Below, piece by piece: positions 1 through 8,327 of a DNA stretch of 44,950 nt. The notes under the pieces were generated by a model that worked only from the letters and a program-made list of their open reading frames with translations, did no database searches and had not been told where the DNA came from. The DNA lies in assembly GCA_964579305.1 (NCBI GenBank), contig CAZOGY010000013.1, positions 1-44,950 on the forward strand, read 5' to 3'. Position 1 is the stretch's first letter; the number at the start of each line of letters is the position of its first letter. The DNA comes from JBCBWG01 sp964579305 (lineage in GTDB: Bacteria > Pseudomonadota > Alphaproteobacteria > Rhizobiales > Hyphomicrobiaceae). The position numbers were made by a program, and so were the translations under genes.

Positions 1-1094
1 CCGTCGAGGTTGGCATTGAGCGCCTGCACCTCGAACAGGATGCAGGCAAAAGCCTCCACGATCAGCACCCCGACTATTCCTTCGTCGATTTGAACCGCTC
101 CGGCGTCGCGCTGATGGAGATCGTCTCCAAGCCCGATCTGCGCTCCTCGGAAGAAGCGCGCGCTTACGTCACCAAGCTGCGCACCATCCTGCGCTATCTC
201 GGCACCTGCGACGGCAATATGGAACAAGGCTCGCTCCGCGCCGACGTCAATGTCTCCGTGCGCAAGCCGGGTACGGAGCTGGGCACACGCTGCGAGATCA
301 AGAACGTCAACTCGATCCGCTTCATCGGCCAGGCGATCGAGTATGAAGCGCGCCGTCAGATCGACATCATCGAGGATGGCGGCACGATCGACCAGGAAAC
401 CCGCCTGTTCGATGCCAAAGCCGGGGAGACCCGTTCGATGCGCTCCAAGGAAGAAGCGCACGATTACCGTTATTTCCCCGACCCTGACTTGCTCCCGCTC
501 GAATTCACGCAGGCCTATGTCGATGATTTGGCCAAAAGCCTGCCGGAATTGCCAGATGAGAAAAAACACCGGTTCATGAGCGATTACGGGCTGACCGCCT
601 ACGACGCCAGCGTGCTGGTCGCGGAAAAGGAAAACGCGGCGTTCTTTGAGGCGGTCGTCGATGGCGGCAAGCGCGATGGCAAGGTCGCGGCAAACTGGGT
701 CATCAACGAGCTTTTCGGCCGTCTCAATAAAGAAGGCCTGGAAATCGACCAATCGCCGGTTTCCGCCGAACAGCTTGGCGGCATCGTCGATTTGATTTCT
801 GATCAAACAATCTCTGGAAAACTCGCCAAAGATCTCTTCGAGATTATCTGGACCGAAGGCGGTGACCCGGCAGAGGTGGTCGAACAGCGCGGCATGAAAC
901 AGGTGACCGATACCGGCGCCATCGAAAAAGCCGTAGACGACGTGATGGCGGCCAACCCTGAGCAGGTCGAAAAGGCGAAGGCCAAACCCTCGCTGGCTGG
1001 TTGGTTCGTCGGCCAGGTCATGAAAGCGACCGGCGGAAAGGCAAACCCGCAAGCCGTCCAGGCCATCGTGAAGGAAAAGCTCGGCGTGGAGTAA
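1..1094 (+). CDS. gatB: Aspartyl/glutamyl-tRNA(Asn/Gln) amidotransferase subunit B, 3' part
   Basis: The reading frame is open from base 3, so the gene starts before the window; about 363 codons are present. GatB is the kinase/amidotransferase subunit of the cytoplasmic GatCAB complex, which turns Glu-tRNA(Gln) and Asp-tRNA(Asn) into the amidated forms. The first visible residues contain the family motif HLEQDAGKSLHD, followed by NRSGVALMEIVSKPD, SLRADVNVSVR and DYRYFPDPDLLPL of the GatB core. The C-terminal GatB/YqeY domain ends with GQVMKATGGKANPQAV, typical of the tRNA-contacting tail. The end at TAA 1092-1094 gives a normal C-terminus with no sign of decay. The next gene is convergent. 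Confidence 0.97.
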   Translation, partial: VEVGIERLHLEQDAGKSLHDQHPDYSFVDLNRSGVALMEIVSKPDLRSSEEARAYVTKLRTILRYLGTCDGNMEQGSLRADVNVSVRKPGTELGTRCEIKNVNSIRFIGQAIEYEARRQIDIIEDGGTIDQETRLFDAKAGETRSMRSKEEAHDYRYFPDPDLLPLEFTQAYVDDLAKSLPELPDEKKHRFMSDYGLTAYDASVLVAEKENAAFFEAVVDGGKRDGKVAANWVINELFGRLNKEGLEIDQSPVSAEQLGGIVDLISDQTISGKLAKDLFEIIWTEGGDPAEVVEQRGMKQVTDTGAIEKAVDDVMAANPEQVEKAKAKPSLAGWFVGQVMKATGGKANPQAVQAIVKEKLGVE

Positions 1095-1175
1095 TTGCGC
1101 CGGCGCGCCATCGATGAAACGGGTCGAGCCAGCGCCCCAATCCGTGGCAACAAGCCGGCCGTGTCATTCACGCAG

Positions 1176-1225
1176 GTGAACTCACACGCCTGGACTGGAA
1201 CTCACTTGCATGCAGTGGAACTCAC
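1176..1225. repeat. Three GAACTCAC repeats at 20-bp period
   Basis: GTGAACTCAC (1176-1185), TGGAACTCAC (1196-1205) and TGGAACTCAC (1216-1225) start exactly 20 bp apart, about two helical turns. The first copy is itself palindromic (GTGA/TCAC). They lie between the convergent ends of gatB and the caspase gene, where a promoter operator is not expected. A run of seven G follows. The function is unknown and chance has not been excluded. Confidence 0.55.
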
Positions 1226-1321
1226 GGGGGGGACCGATGGTTTTCGGCCGCCCCCTGGATGTCATGCTCAAGCAGGGCAGGGCGGCATGGCGCCCCAGCC
1301 TCGCAACAGCGACCGATACGA

Positions 1322-4300
1322 TCAGTCGAGCCAGACCAACTTCAGCTCCGGCGCCGCATCCGGCTTGACCCGGATTGGTACCTGGCGCCCGTCGGTCAGC
1401 GCCACCACCCGTTTGCGCACATAAAGCGACAGCTCCTCGGCGTCGACATAGCTGCCACGCTTGGTCTGCGTGCGCACCTTCCCGCTTAAGCCCTCCAGCA
1501 TCGCCTTCGTGAACGCGCCGTTGCCCCAGGCATCGTTCTCGTAGGAAAGCTGTCGTGCGCTTGTTGAGGCATAGAGCACCACGCCCGTTTCCGCGTTCGC
1601 AATCTCGTTGGCCAGCACGTTCATGGACGGCCGCCGCGGCGCACTCATAGGCAGGTTTCCGTCAACCGTGCCACCTGAGTGGCACGTATCGAGCATGATC
1701 ACCCGGTGGCCCAGAAGGTTCCGGACGGTCCGCAGGATTTGACCGCGCGGCACGCCCGACGCCCGCAGCCGGTCGGCCTGGCCGTCGACGCCCATGTAGT
1801 AATAATTCCCGCGCTCGTCGGTTACGCCATGACCGGCAAGGAACAGCAGGTTGACCCGCGTTTCGTCCTCGTCGGCCTCAAGCCACTCAAGCGCTTCGAT
1901 GATGTCTCCGCGCGTCCCGTCAGCGACCACGCGAACTTCAACGTCGCGGTATGACCGGCCCTTTTGCGCCTTGAACAAGTTCGCCATGTCCTGGGCGTCC
2001 TTGACCGGATAGGCCAAAGGCGGCAGCGCCGGATCGCGATAGGCGTTTGTGCCGATGAAAACGCCGCGCAGACGTGGCAGACGCGGCGCCCCGGGTGTCG
2101 CGCCGTCCCACCGCAGCCGCACTGTGGCCGGTGCCGAAGCCTTGTCCAGCTCATTGCGCGCAATCAACGTCAGCTCGACATCTTCCGGTGGAAGCTCAAG
2201 CGTCATGCGCACGGCACTGCCATCCCGGCTGAATGAACGCGGCACTGCTGCAACGTTGCGTGCCGCCAAGCCGTTAACGCGGTGCTCAATCGACACGATC
2301 TTGTCGCCGGCGCCCGGCAACGCCCGGTAGACGATCGAGACCTGGCGCTTGTTGAACGTTGCGTTATCGCCGGGCTGTTCAATCCAAATCAGCGGCGGCG
2401 CGGCTTCGCGCACGTCTTCTTGCGCTCGGCGCTGACGGGCATTCGCGTTGGCATTCGAGATCGCTTCGTCTTCATCGAGTGTGTCCAAGACCCGCTTGAC
2501 GATATCGGGTCGGTTGAAGCGATCACGGAACTGGGCGGCTGGATAAAAGTCCGGAGCGCGTTTCCAGCCGCGGTTGACGTGCCAGCCGATCAGCTTTTCC
2601 GCGCCCGGCGACGCCAAGTAGTAACCGCGCGGCGTCCAAGCGATCCAGCGGCGGTCTGGCGCGTGCACGAACAGCGCAAGCAGCTCCTTGCCATCGGACA
2701 GACGGTACCAACGCGCGGTGCCGTCGCCGAACACGGCCACCACAACGCCCCCGTTGCGCGGAATGTTGACGCCCCAGGTTTCGCTTGGCGATTTGACTTT
2801 CCAGATCTGGTTGCCGTTCGCGTCATACCCGCGGATTGAATAGCTTGCCGCGAGAACGAAGTTGCGTCGGTCCGGTGCCACGGCAAGCGCACGCGCCTGT
2901 TCGCGCCGCTCAAGCTCGATCCGGCGTCCATCGAACTTCGGCTCGTAGCTATCGTCCCAGTTCGTCACGGGGAGCCCGCTCATGCGCGCATCGGTCAAGC
3001 CGGCCTCGATGTTCTTGGCATCGGTGAGCGTCTCGTCTTCGAGGCTGAACATGACTGGCTCGATCGCGCCATAGCCGAGACCGAACCGGATTTTCTTGGC
3101 ATCCGCGCCGATCAGAAGGTTCTGGTTCCGGTTGCCGCGCATGTCGGCTTTGGTGGGGCCCTGCCATTGCACGACCCCGCCGTCGTCATCGAGCAGACCG
3201 GCAGCCGGGTCGGTCGTGCCGATCGCAATCCCGTTGGCACACGGCAGTAGCGTCAGGATAGTATCGTCCGCTTTCGTCAGGACGTTGCGACCATCCACGA
3301 CACGGCCGTTTCGGCGAACCGTCCAGATCCGCACCGGCCGGCCGCCCGTGATCTGATATCGGCCTGCGGCGAACAACCGTGACCCATCCGCCGTGTAGCT
3401 GACCGCGTGAAGGGAATCGTCAACCGGACCGATATCGGCCGATTGGATGCGCTCAAGCGTCCAGGCATCGAGGATGTCAACATTGCGCGTGTCGTCATAA
3501 CCAACCGCGATGGTCTCACCATCGGGATGAGCGGCAACGCCATAGGGCCGCCGCCCGCCAGGGCTGTTGATAATGCGCCGTGGCTGAAGCGCCTCGACCG
3601 GCCGAGGCGGGATGCGATAGCGCCGAACCTTGCCGTCGGCGGCAACCGTATAGAGCTGTCCGTCAGGCCCAAACGTTGCCCCGAGGCTGTTGCGCCCGCC
3701 ATAATCTTTGTCGCGGCCCATCAGTTTCCAGTCGCTGGTCCGCCAGACGGCCAGACCTTGGCCACGACCCAGCGTCGCGGCAAGCATTTCGCCATCCTGC
3801 GAAACGGCCATGTGCAAGATCACATTGCCGAGCGGCCCCAGGCGCGCGAGTTGGCGACCGGTTGATGTATCCAGAATGCTGACGTAGTGCGCATACTCGG
3901 TCGGATAGATGGCGTCCCAACCGCCTGCCGCGATCCACGAACCGTTCGGCGCCATCGCCATGGCAAACACTTTGCCATCGTGTCCCGGACCGATCGGAAC
4001 CCGCAGCGTGCGCAACAGCTCCAACCCCGGCGGGTTGCGCGATGCGTTGGAACGCGTGCTGGCTTCTACCAAGCCAGCGGCCCGGCCAATGCGCCAGACC
4101 TTGACCGTTTTGTCGTAAGAACCCGTGGCCATCAGCGAGCAGTTCGCATCGACCGTCAGGCGCTGGATCGGCGCTGAATGCATGCCGGCTTCGATGCGAA
4201 GGATCGGCTCAGATCCCGCTGCTCGGTTCTGCGCCTTGGCGCCGTGGTTCAGTCCGCCGGCCATCGCCACGACCGTAAACGCAACAATTAGACGTAACAT
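1322..4300 (-). CDS. Secreted WD40-repeat protein with C-terminal caspase-like peptidase domain
   Basis: The protein has 992 residues. Residues 1-23 form a Sec signal peptide ending AKA. Residues ~38-600 are WD40/beta-propeller-like, for example LTVDANCSLMATGSYDKTVK followed by VWRI near 48-71. A beta-sandwich-like linker covers ~635-730, and a caspase/metacaspase p20-like domain (peptidase C14) spans ~740-990. The catalytic dyad is intact: His824 in FLAGHGV and Cys873 in LDTCHSGG. The family cleaves after basic or acidic residues, but the substrate here cannot be read. The start is supported by GGCGGAG about 7 nt upstream. It is a single-gene unit, convergent with gatB and divergent from the VOC gene. 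With its signal peptide it should act in the periplasm or outside the cell, unlike cytoplasmic death-type caspases. The domain calls are firm; the role is open. Confidence 0.9.
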   Translation of the reverse strand: MLRLIVAFTVVAMAGGLNHGAKAQNRAAGSEPILRIEAGMHSAPIQRLTVDANCSLMATGSYDKTVKVWRIGRAAGLVEASTRSNASRNPPGLELLRTLRVPIGPGHDGKVFAMAMAPNGSWIAAGGWDAIYPTEYAHYVSILDTSTGRQLARLGPLGNVILHMAVSQDGEMLAATLGRGQGLAVWRTSDWKLMGRDKDYGGRNSLGATFGPDGQLYTVAADGKVRRYRIPPRPVEALQPRRIINSPGGRRPYGVAAHPDGETIAVGYDDTRNVDILDAWTLERIQSADIGPVDDSLHAVSYTADGSRLFAAGRYQITGGRPVRIWTVRRNGRVVDGRNVLTKADDTILTLLPCANGIAIGTTDPAAGLLDDDGGVVQWQGPTKADMRGNRNQNLLIGADAKKIRFGLGYGAIEPVMFSLEDETLTDAKNIEAGLTDARMSGLPVTNWDDSYEPKFDGRRIELERREQARALAVAPDRRNFVLAASYSIRGYDANGNQIWKVKSPSETWGVNIPRNGGVVVAVFGDGTARWYRLSDGKELLALFVHAPDRRWIAWTPRGYYLASPGAEKLIGWHVNRGWKRAPDFYPAAQFRDRFNRPDIVKRVLDTLDEDEAISNANANARQRRAQEDVREAAPPLIWIEQPGDNATFNKRQVSIVYRALPGAGDKIVSIEHRVNGLAARNVAAVPRSFSRDGSAVRMTLELPPEDVELTLIARNELDKASAPATVRLRWDGATPGAPRLPRLRGVFIGTNAYRDPALPPLAYPVKDAQDMANLFKAQKGRSYRDVEVRVVADGTRGDIIEALEWLEADEDETRVNLLFLAGHGVTDERGNYYYMGVDGQADRLRASGVPRGQILRTVRNLLGHRVIMLDTCHSGGTVDGNLPMSAPRRPSMNVLANEIANAETGVVLYASTSARQLSYENDAWGNGAFTKAMLEGLSGKVRTQTKRGSYVDAEELSLYVRKRVVALTDGRQVPIRVKPDAAPELKLVWLD

Positions 4301-4614
4301 CGTAGTTCTCCGCCGCTATTCGGATAATCTTTAGACTTTTACCATGCGTGGCCGCGGTCGCAAGTCGGCAATCACAGGTTGGCCGTGGACGTCTATCGCA
4401 CCGTACCGGTGGTGTCCGTTGGTTGCGTCCTGTTGCGGTCGCGCGGCCCGGTGGGCCCCGCGTTCCGTCGCGCCATGGCAGGCTTGCGCGCCCGCGGTCC
4501 ATGCGCGCTCCCACCCGGATCGATTGTCACGATTACGCCCGCGATTTGACCCGCACCGCAGAACGCCGTCTCCTCCCGGCTGGGACCACAACACATGATC
4601 CGAGGAGCCGCCCA
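4301..4614. other. Divergent intergenic region, caspase / VOC gene
   Basis: This 314-bp region separates two divergent genes and should hold both promoters. No convincing -35/-10 pair was recognised. It contains an imperfect GC-rich inverted repeat at about 4441-4462 (GCGCGGCCC / GGGCCCCGCG, loop GGT). Open frames through it have no protein-like features or ribosome-binding site, so I see no gene here. Confidence 0.5.
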
Positions 4615-5022
4615 ATGGACTGGTCAATCCACCACGTGAACATCATGGCGCATGACGTGAAAGCCACCGCAGCCTTCCTGCGCGATATCGTTGGCCTGCC
4701 GGAGGGCAAGTGGACCTATCCCGACAGACCCGGCGAACTGCATCACCGCGATGATACGATCGCCTATTTTGGCACCGAGAACCGCGGCATCCACGTCGTC
4801 AAACCCATTCCCACGTTCGCCAAAGATAACGGCTTTATCCACAACCCGACGATCGGCGGTCATCCCGCCTTCACCGTGCCCGACATCAAGGCGGTGATGA
4901 AACGCCTCGATGACGCTGGGATTCCGTATTCCGATGCCGGGACCTATGCCATGAAGGGCGTGCACCAGATCTACGTCTATGATCCCTCGATGAACGTGAT
5001 CGAAATCAACCAGGTGTTGTGA
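4615..5022 (+). CDS. VOC (glyoxalase/bleomycin-resistance/dioxygenase) superfamily protein
   Basis: A 135-residue single-domain VOC protein with paired beta-alpha-beta-beta-beta modules. Candidate metal ligands sit at family positions: His7 in IHHVNI, His83 in GGHPAFTV and Glu130 in MNVIEINQ. Family members bind a divalent metal and act as isomerases, dioxygenases or resistance proteins; the reaction cannot be told from sequence. The ATG at 4615 is chosen because GAGGAG lies 8 nt upstream and homology-like sequence begins there, although the frame stays open upstream to about 4348. It stands alone between the divergent caspase gene and the PepSY gene. Its ending, EINQVL, is typical of small lactoylglutathione-lyase-like proteins. 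Confidence 0.88.
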   Translation: MDWSIHHVNIMAHDVKATAAFLRDIVGLPEGKWTYPDRPGELHHRDDTIAYFGTENRGIHVVKPIPTFAKDNGFIHNPTIGGHPAFTVPDIKAVMKRLDDAGIPYSDAGTYAMKGVHQIYVYDPSMNVIEINQVL

Positions 5023-5071
5023 GCCGCTTGGCAACCACGCCCATCTTTCTGCCGGCACTGTGAAGGGGCCA

Positions 5072-5087
5072 TTCAGCACGGGTTCAG
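5072..5087 (+). promoter_or_regulatory. Direct repeat TTCAG-N6-TTCAG upstream of PepSY gene
   Basis: TTCAG at 5072-5076 and 5083-5087 recur with an 11-bp period, the spacing recognised by OmpR/PhoB-family dimers. The box is 24 bp upstream of the chosen PepSY start and just before a TATTGT hexamer (5093-5098) that could be a -10. Because an OmpR-family regulator is encoded next, autoregulation is a reasonable inference. The motif is not proven. Confidence 0.45.
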
Positions 5088-5110
5088 TGCTCTATTGTTA
5101 CCCATGCGGC

Positions 5111-5479
5111 ATGAGACACCCTTCGCACACCGCAGCCCGCACGAATTGGGGCGCCGCGCGCACGGCCCGGCTCGATCAAGCTCTGACCCTTTTGGCCGGT
5201 TGCCTGCTGGCGTTTGGGTTGGGTTTGGGCGTGCCGGCCCGCGCTTCTGACGTCCGCTGTATTCCGGACTGGTCGGTCGCCGCCCAGATCGTTGAAAAGC
5301 GCAAGCTGGCTCCAGTCACGGAACTCAGCCGGAGCTTGGCGGCGCAAAACCGAGGCCGCGTCCTGACAACGACCCTGTGTCGCGAGGATGGGCGGTTCGT
5401 ATACCGATTGACGCTGCGTGCGCCGGGCGGCCGGCTGGAAACCGTGACACTTGATGCCAAATCACCCTTCGGCCGTTAA
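5111..5479 (+). CDS. Small exported PepSY-domain protein
   Basis: A 122-residue protein with a hydrophobic N-terminal export segment at ~22-40 (LTLLAGCLLAFGLGLGVPAR). One PepSY-like domain follows: an alpha segment VAAQIVEKRKLAPVTELSRS, then paired strands around VLTTTLCREDGRFVYRLTL and the ending VTLDAKSPFG. Such PepSY proteins are often encoded just before OmpR-type regulator/kinase pairs in Alphaproteobacteria and are thought to work in the periplasm as modulators or inhibitors. Here the FeuPQ-like pair follows after a 370-bp gap. The ATG at 5111 is preferred to GTG 5060 because the direct-repeat operator lies between them. Two cysteines flank the domain (CIPDW and LCRED). Repeat A begins one base after the stop codon. 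Confidence 0.75.
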   Translation: MRHPSHTAARTNWGAARTARLDQALTLLAGCLLAFGLGLGVPARASDVRCIPDWSVAAQIVEKRKLAPVTELSRSLAAQNRGRVLTTTLCREDGRFVYRLTLRAPGGRLETVTLDAKSPFGR

Positions 5480-5480
5480 T

Positions 5481-5635
5481 ATTGCGTCATTGACGTTTGC
5501 CTGCCGGTTGCGGCGAGGTCGGCGACAAACGTAAATGACAAAAGCAACACGAAAAACATAGACTTGCTCGTGTTTCTTGAGTTTCAGGCATTTGCTGTGA
5601 ACCCTCAGTCGGCTGGTGGCAAATGTCTGAAACGG
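5481..5635 (+). repeat. Repeat A, copy 1 (hairpin element, ~155 bp)
   Basis: By eye this is about 85% identical to 44792-44947 in the same orientation. It holds a first imperfect stem (TCATTGACGTTTGC near 5487-5500 with AAACGTAAATGA near 5527-5538, extended by GTTGC/GCAAC-type ends) and a second stem, GTTTCAGGCATTTGC (5581-5595) with GCAAATGTCTGAAAC (5619-5633), 14 of 15 paired. It starts one base after the PepSY stop codon and is followed at once by repeat B. Confidence 0.85.
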
Positions 5636-5641
5636 AACACG

Positions 5642-5778
5642 AGAGCCGCGTCCGACCGCACGTGACCGAAGTCGCGGTCAAGTGGTCGGATAATGGTGAT
5701 CTATCATGCTGGAAATAGGCCGGTTTCATCCGATCTTCGAAGCGCAAAGCGATTCCGTAAAACCGGATATTGCTTTAG
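5642..5778 (+). repeat. Repeat B, copy 1 (~137 bp)
   Basis: This copy aligns over its whole length with 16863-16998. Shared blocks include GGTCGGAT/CGTCGGAC, TGGAAATAG, GCGATTCCGTAA/GCGATCCCGTAA and CGGATATTGCT. The other full copy has inverted ends of the form AGAGC-N5-CCGA. Together with repeat A it fills most of the 370-bp gap before the FeuP-like gene, so that gene's promoter must lie within or just after it. Confidence 0.8.
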
Positions 5779-5849
5779 GATCGCAAACCTAAAGGCGGCG
5801 CGGCGCTCATGCTGGCGGCGCACAGTCTCAATCCTCTGAGGTCGCAGCC

Positions 5850-6521
5850 ATGCGTGCATTGGTGGTCGAAGACGAACCGGATCTGAACCGGCAGCTCAAA
5901 AACGCCATGGTTGATGCCGGTTTCGCGGTCGATGTCGCGTTCGACGGCGAGGAGGGCTATTTCCTCGGCGATACCGAACCCTATGACATCGTTATTCTCG
6001 ATCTCGGCCTGCCGAAGATGGATGGCCTGCGCATCCTGGAGGAGTGGCGGCGTTCTGAACGGGTGATGCCGGTCATCATTCTGACCGCGCGCGACCGCTG
6101 GAGTGACAAGGTTGCCGGCATGGATGCCGGTGCCGACGATTACGTGGCCAAGCCGTTCCACATGGAAGAGCTGTTGGCGCGCGTTCGCGCCCAGGTGCGC
6201 CGTGCCGCCGGCCATGCCAGCGCAGAAATTGCCTGCGGCCCGCTGGTGCTTGACACGCGGTCTGCACGGGTGAGCTGCCACGGCGACCCGATTAAGCTGA
6301 CATCTCATGAATATCGCTTGCTGGCCTATCTGATGCACCACAACGACCGCGTCGTCTCGCGCACGGAACTTGTGGAGCATCTCTATGACCAGGACTTCGA
6401 TAGGGATTCCAACACGATCGAGGTCTTCATCGGCCGCCTGCGCAAAAAAGTCCCGCCCGACTTAATCCAGACGGTACGCGGGCTTGGCTATCGCATGAGC
6501 AACGGAGATGAGACCGCGTGA
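5850..6521 (+). CDS. feuP: OmpR/PhoP-family response regulator, FeuP-like
   Basis: A 223-residue two-domain regulator. The receiver domain (1-~118) has the acidic pocket VVEDE, phospho-acceptor Asp51 in ILDLGLP and conserved Lys101 in AKPF. The winged-helix DNA-binding domain (~125-218) carries TSHEYRLLAYL and the recognition/wing segment IEVFIGRLRKK...VRGLGYR. GAGG lies 8 nt before the ATG. The gene overlaps its kinase by four bases (GTGA), so the two are translationally coupled. The preceding PepSY gene and the following ccmIEFH operon match what I know of feuPQ in rhizobia, where FeuP controls envelope and osmotic functions; the symbol rests on that synteny and on similarity. Repeats A and B lie directly upstream. 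Confidence 0.9.
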   Translation: MRALVVEDEPDLNRQLKNAMVDAGFAVDVAFDGEEGYFLGDTEPYDIVILDLGLPKMDGLRILEEWRRSERVMPVIILTARDRWSDKVAGMDAGADDYVAKPFHMEELLARVRAQVRRAAGHASAEIACGPLVLDTRSARVSCHGDPIKLTSHEYRLLAYLMHHNDRVVSRTELVEHLYDQDFDRDSNTIEVFIGRLRKKVPPDLIQTVRGLGYRMSNGDETA

Positions 6522-8137
6522 CGATCCCGGCTGACCGGTTCGAGGGCGATCCGCCGCGCGTGCCGCGCAAGTTTGGTCCGCAGACCATTATCGGTCGTGC
6601 GCGGGCAGGCGGCGCGCGCCTGATACGGTTCCTGCCAGCCTGGGATCTGAACGATCGTTTGCGCCAGTTCGGCGTAAGCGTGCGGCGGATGCGCAATCGC
6701 CTATCACGGATGGCCAGACGCGCGGATCGGATGCTGCCAAACTCGCTTGCGTTCCGCCTGTGCATGGCGGCGTGCCTGTGGGCAATCGTTGTGCTGCCCA
6801 TTGCCGGTTACGCGATCGATCAATTCTACATCGCCGATCGAAACGCCTGGCTGCGCCAACAGATCGACAAGCACTTGCTGGTCATGCTGACGGAAAACCA
6901 GGCAGCCGGACTAACCGAGCCCGTCGCGCCCAAACACCTTGGTGAAGCGCTGTTTGATTTCACCAACAGCAGCTACTATTGGCAGATCACCCCGCTCGAT
7001 CCGAACGCAAACGGACCGCCATTGGTATCGGCGTCGCTGACAACTCATCGGCTAACGACCCGCCAAGAAAGCCAAGCGCGGCTGAAAGACGTTCCACATG
7101 CGATGATGGTTTGGCAGGACACCGTTGGCCCTGACGGCCTTGCGATCCGATTTGCGGAATTATCACTTCTGATCGGGCCGGAAGGGGCCAAGAAGCCCTA
7201 TTCCCTGCTGGTCGCGGGGCCCTTGAATTGGGCGCACGCCCATATTCACGAGTTCCGGTTGCGTCTGGGCGCAGCGTTTTTGATCGCGATCCTGTTGCTC
7301 TTGGTGATGCTGCTTTACCAGGTACGTTACGTGCTGCGGCCATTGCGCGAAATGGAGCAGGGCATTCAGGCCATCCGCTCTGGCCAGCAGGAGCAATTGA
7401 AGGGCGATCCACCAGCCGAGGTTATGTCCCTGCAACACGAGCTGAACGCGTTGATCCAATCCAATCATGAGATCATCGAGCGCGCCCGCACGCAGGTTGG
7501 CAATCTTGCGCACGCTCTGAAAACGCCGCTAGCCGTGATCACCAACGAAGCCGACGACGCCAGCGGCGCGTTCGCCGGCAAAGTGGCCGCCCAGGCCAGG
7601 ATCATGCGTGACCAGGTCAATCACTATCTCGATCGGGCGCGGATGGCGGCGCGCGCTGGAACGATTGGGCGCGTCACCGAAGTCACGCCGGTCGCAGGGG
7701 CACTCAAGCGCGCGCTCGAGCGGATTTATCGCGACAAACCCGTGAGTGTGCACGTGACACTTGGCGACGGTCTCAAGTTCCAGGGCGAAAAGCATGATCT
7801 GGAGGAGATGCTCGGCAACCTCCTCGACAACGCGTGCAAATGGGCGCGGGGCACGGTCTGGCTGACCGGCCGGTCGTTGCCGCCGGAGGTTCCAGGCGCG
7901 CCGCCACGGCTTGAGCTTGTGATCGAAGACGATGGACCTGGCTTGACCGAAGACCAGCGCGCCAAGCTCGGCAAACGCGGTTTGCGCCTTGATGAAACCA
8001 AGCCCGGATCGGGCCTGGGTCTGTCGATCGTGACGGATCTGGCCACGTCCTATCGCGGCAGTTTTGCGCTTGAAGCCTCCCGCCATGGCGGCCTGTGCGC
8101 CGTGCTGACGCTTCCCGCTGCCGTTGCTGAGCGCTGA
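6518..8137 (+). CDS. feuQ: Membrane sensor histidine kinase, FeuQ/PhoQ-like
   Basis: A 539-residue inner-membrane kinase. An unusually long, basic cytoplasmic N-terminus (~75 residues) precedes TM1 (~79-98). A ~150-residue periplasmic sensor loop runs to TM2 (~249-268), then a HAMP-like linker. The HisKA motif is GNLAHALKTPLAV with phospho-acceptor His332. The HATPase_c domain has N-box NLLDNACKWA (~434-443), G1 EDDGPGL and G2 GSGLGLSIV. The AHALKTPL form of the H-box is that of PhoQ-type kinases. It starts with GTG overlapping the regulator's stop codon. The likely signal is periplasmic, perhaps through the PepSY protein; this is inferred from neighbours only. Confidence 0.9.
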   Translation: MTIPADRFEGDPPRVPRKFGPQTIIGRARAGGARLIRFLPAWDLNDRLRQFGVSVRRMRNRLSRMARRADRMLPNSLAFRLCMAACLWAIVVLPIAGYAIDQFYIADRNAWLRQQIDKHLLVMLTENQAAGLTEPVAPKHLGEALFDFTNSSYYWQITPLDPNANGPPLVSASLTTHRLTTRQESQARLKDVPHAMMVWQDTVGPDGLAIRFAELSLLIGPEGAKKPYSLLVAGPLNWAHAHIHEFRLRLGAAFLIAILLLLVMLLYQVRYVLRPLREMEQGIQAIRSGQQEQLKGDPPAEVMSLQHELNALIQSNHEIIERARTQVGNLAHALKTPLAVITNEADDASGAFAGKVAAQARIMRDQVNHYLDRARMAARAGTIGRVTEVTPVAGALKRALERIYRDKPVSVHVTLGDGLKFQGEKHDLEEMLGNLLDNACKWARGTVWLTGRSLPPEVPGAPPRLELVIEDDGPGLTEDQRAKLGKRGLRLDETKPGSGLGLSIVTDLATSYRGSFALEASRHGGLCAVLTLPAAVAER

Positions 8138-8327
8138 GCCATCCCTCACGCGCCGTCGCAGCGCCACGCTCAAGTTGGCTCATTCGGGTCGGTCAATCGC
8201 GCGCACCACGACTTTGGTCGCGTCCAACGGCGGGACAGGCGTCCCTAAATCTGGCATGAAAGCCAGCCAAGGATCATAATCAAAACGCCCCGCCGTGGGG
8301 CCTTCAAGGGAGCGGACGGCCGCAACA

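Noticed and set aside
2282..2839. Long plus-strand open frame inside the caspase gene
   Set aside because: Antisense frame of a well-supported gene; no domain-like sequence. Similar long antisense frames occur across glnE, lipB, ccmF and degP and are attributed to high GC codon bias.
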